This document shows positions 6,989 to 8,268 of a stretch of DNA of 8,268 bases, one piece after another; position 1 is the first letter of the stretch; every line of letters starts with the position of its first letter. The notes under the pieces were generated by a model. It did no database searches. It saw only the letters and a list, made by a program, of their open reading frames with translations, and was not told the DNA's origin. The translations under genes were made by a program, and so were the position numbers. Source of the DNA: Melioribacter sp. (GTDB lineage: Bacteria > Bacteroidota > Ignavibacteria > Ignavibacteriales > Melioribacteraceae); the NCBI GenBank assembly GCA_016841125.1, contig JAENZU010000127.1, positions 1 through 8,268 of the forward strand, given 5' to 3'.

Positions 6989-8268
6989 GTAATCTTTCCT
7001 TGAATATTAGCTGCTGATCTTGATCGCCGTGAACCAGAAAAACATTCTGCATTCTGCTTTTATCAAATTGGTCACAATAGGATATCAGTTCATCGGCATC
7101 GGCATGCGCACTGAAAGAATTCATCACTACAACTTCTGCGTTTAAGTGAAATTCCTCCCCGAAAATTTTCACGACTTCTTCGCGCTCAACTATCCTTCTA
7201 CCGAGTGTATGCTGTGCAGAGTAGCCGACAATTAAAACAATATTATTTGGATTTTCAATGTTATTCCTAAGGTGGTGAAGTATTCTTCCGGCTTCGCACA
7301 TACCTGAACTGGAAATAATAATACACGGCTCGTTTACTTCATTCAATTGTTTAGAGTCTTGAACATCGGTAATATATGTAAGCTGGTTAAAACCAAACGG
7401 ATCTTTCTTGCGGAAAATAAAATCAGCCGTTTCATTGTCAAAACATTCCGGGTGAATTCTGAAAACTTCGGTAGCATTAACCGAAAGCGGGCTATCAACA
7501 AAAACCGGAATTCTTTTCACCTCGTTTCTTTCAAAAATTCTGTGCAGAGCATAAACCAATTCTTGGGTTCTCCCCACACTGAATGCAGGTATAATTATTT
7601 TACCATTTCTTTCAACCGCGCGCTTAATAACTTCTGCTAATTGTGATTCCGAATCTGTCGGGTTATCGTGATATCTTCCGCCGTATGTTGATTCACAAAT
7701 TAGGTAATCTACGTCGGGAATTTTTTCAGGGTCTTTTAAAATGGGCAGATTAGGTCGCCCTAAGTCACCTGAAAAACCTAAATTGATTATTCTACCTTCT
7801 TCCTTGATTGTAAGATACAAAACAGCGGAGCCGAGTATGTGTCCCGCATCTACATAAGAAAATTTAATTTCCGGGGTTATTTCATATGTGTGATGGTAGT
7901 TTATGGCTACGAATCTTTTAAGAGTTTCCGTTGCATCTTCCTGAGTGTAAAGAGGTTCAAATAGATTCTGACCTTTTTTCTTCCTTTTTTTATTGACATA
8001 CTCAACATCTTTTTCCTGAATATGAGCACTATCTCTCAGCATAACAGCGCAAAGATCGCGCGTGGCAAAAGTGGAATAAATGTTTCCTTTAAAACCTTTC
8101 CGCACTAATGTTGGGAGATTGCCGGAATGATCGATATGGGCGTGTGATAGAATTACAAAATCAATTTCAGCCGGATCAAACAAATCAAATTGCCTGTTAA
8201 GTTCGAAGGCCTCTTTTCGCTTTCCCTGATAAAGCCCGCAGTCCAATAAAAATTTGTACCCGTTTGTT
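6930..8268 (-). CDS. Beta-CASP metallo-beta-lactamase RNase-like protein (5' partial)
   Basis: This is a metallo-beta-lactamase fold protein with beta-CASP and RMMBL regions, the group of CPSF73/YsgC-like RNA nucleases. The frame stays open to the window edge and reads TNGYKFLLDCGLYQG across it, so the true start lies outside; a TTG at 8244-8246 is internal. Counting from that TTG as residue 1, the zinc motif HAHIDH is at 35-40, H136 (GHILGS) and D161 (SGDLGR) complete the metal site, and FSVGRTQEL opens the beta-CASP domain. Motif A is D251 in VDSPLS, motif B is H381 in SFSAHADADE, and motif C is H406 in VHGDQDQ. All expected catalytic residues are present, so it is probably an active RNA-processing enzyme; the substrate is not known. 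Its 3' end overlaps the lipoprotein gene by 59 bases. At least 446 residues are visible, so only a few are missing. Confidence 0.93.
   Translation of the reverse strand, partial: TNGYKFLLDCGLYQGKRKEAFELNRQFDLFDPAEIDFVILSHAHIDHSGNLPTLVRKGFKGNIYSTFATRDLCAVMLRDSAHIQEKDVEYVNKKRKKKGQNLFEPLYTQEDATETLKRFVAINYHHTYEITPEIKFSYVDAGHILGSAVLYLTIKEEGRIINLGFSGDLGRPNLPILKDPEKIPDVDYLICESTYGGRYHDNPTDSESQLAEVIKRAVERNGKIIIPAFSVGRTQELVYALHRIFERNEVKRIPVFVDSPLSVNATEVFRIHPECFDNETADFIFRKKDPFGFNQLTYITDVQDSKQLNEVNEPCIIISSSGMCEAGRILHHLRNNIENPNNIVLIVGYSAQHTLGRRIVEREEVVKIFGEEFHLNAEVVVMNSFSAHADADELISYCDQFDKSRMQNVFLVHGDQDQQLIFKERLLAKGFKNITIPERGETFAV
6994..7001 (-). promoter_or_regulatory. Ribosome binding site for the lipoprotein gene
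   Basis: Read on the minus strand, AAGGAAAG lies 5 bases before the TTG at 6986-6988 and within the 3' part of the upstream coding sequence. It supports this start over the in-frame TTG at 6938-6940, which would leave a signal peptide with no positive charge. Confidence 0.6.

Noticed and set aside
6688..7017. Plus-strand open frame of 109 codons opposite the lipoprotein
   Set aside because: It covers the lipoprotein N-terminus and the overlap region on the other strand, without an SD or recognisable motif.
7347..7640. Plus-strand open frame of 97 codons inside the beta-CASP gene
   Set aside because: It is antisense to the conserved beta-CASP domain and has no independent support.
8244..8246. 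TTG as the real start of the beta-CASP protein
   Set aside because: The frame continues upstream as TNGYKFLLDCG, a conserved first-strand segment of this family, so the gene is cut by the window edge.

Overview
The window is compact, AT-rich bacterial chromosome with no mobile elements, RNA genes, CRISPR arrays or long gene-free stretches. The protein set points to a Gram-negative member of the FCB group, most plausibly an Ignavibacteria/Chlorobi-like relative of the Bacteroidota. The evidence is the LDH-type malate dehydrogenase, a lipoprotein built of fibronectin type III modules paired with a Tyr/Asn/Phe-rich outer-membrane barrel, and a PhoB/PhoR-like pair with a minimal sensor. Unlike many Bacteroidota, several genes here have strong Shine-Dalgarno sequences (GGAGG), and one promoter looks like a normal sigma-70 site. 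The taxonomic placement is inference from protein style, not from a marker search.

Plus strand, 32-2429. An OmpR/PhoB-type response regulator overlaps a membrane histidine kinase that has no ATG or GTG start. A near-consensus promoter (TTGACA, 17 bases, TATATT) then drives rplU and rpmA, encoding ribosomal proteins L21 and L27. A hairpin with A/T tracts on both sides (2432-2456) sits between rpmA and the convergent mdh and can terminate transcription from both directions.

Minus strand, 8268 down to 2479. In transcription order these are: a 5'-truncated beta-CASP metallo-beta-lactamase RNase-like protein; a fibronectin-III lipoprotein whose TTG start lies inside that gene (59-base overlap); an outer-membrane beta-barrel protein whose GTG start overlaps the lipoprotein stop as GTGA; an RsbW-type serine kinase/anti-sigma factor with a TTG start; and malate dehydrogenase. 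The first three are tightly overlapped and probably cotranscribed. The last two are separated by gaps of 94 and 97 bases and may have their own promoters.

Most of the window is conserved housekeeping and signalling. The least explained part is the lipoprotein/outer-membrane barrel pair at 4053-6988, which looks like a two-component cell-surface module of unknown function. I found no convincing evidence of an entirely new defence or mobile system.
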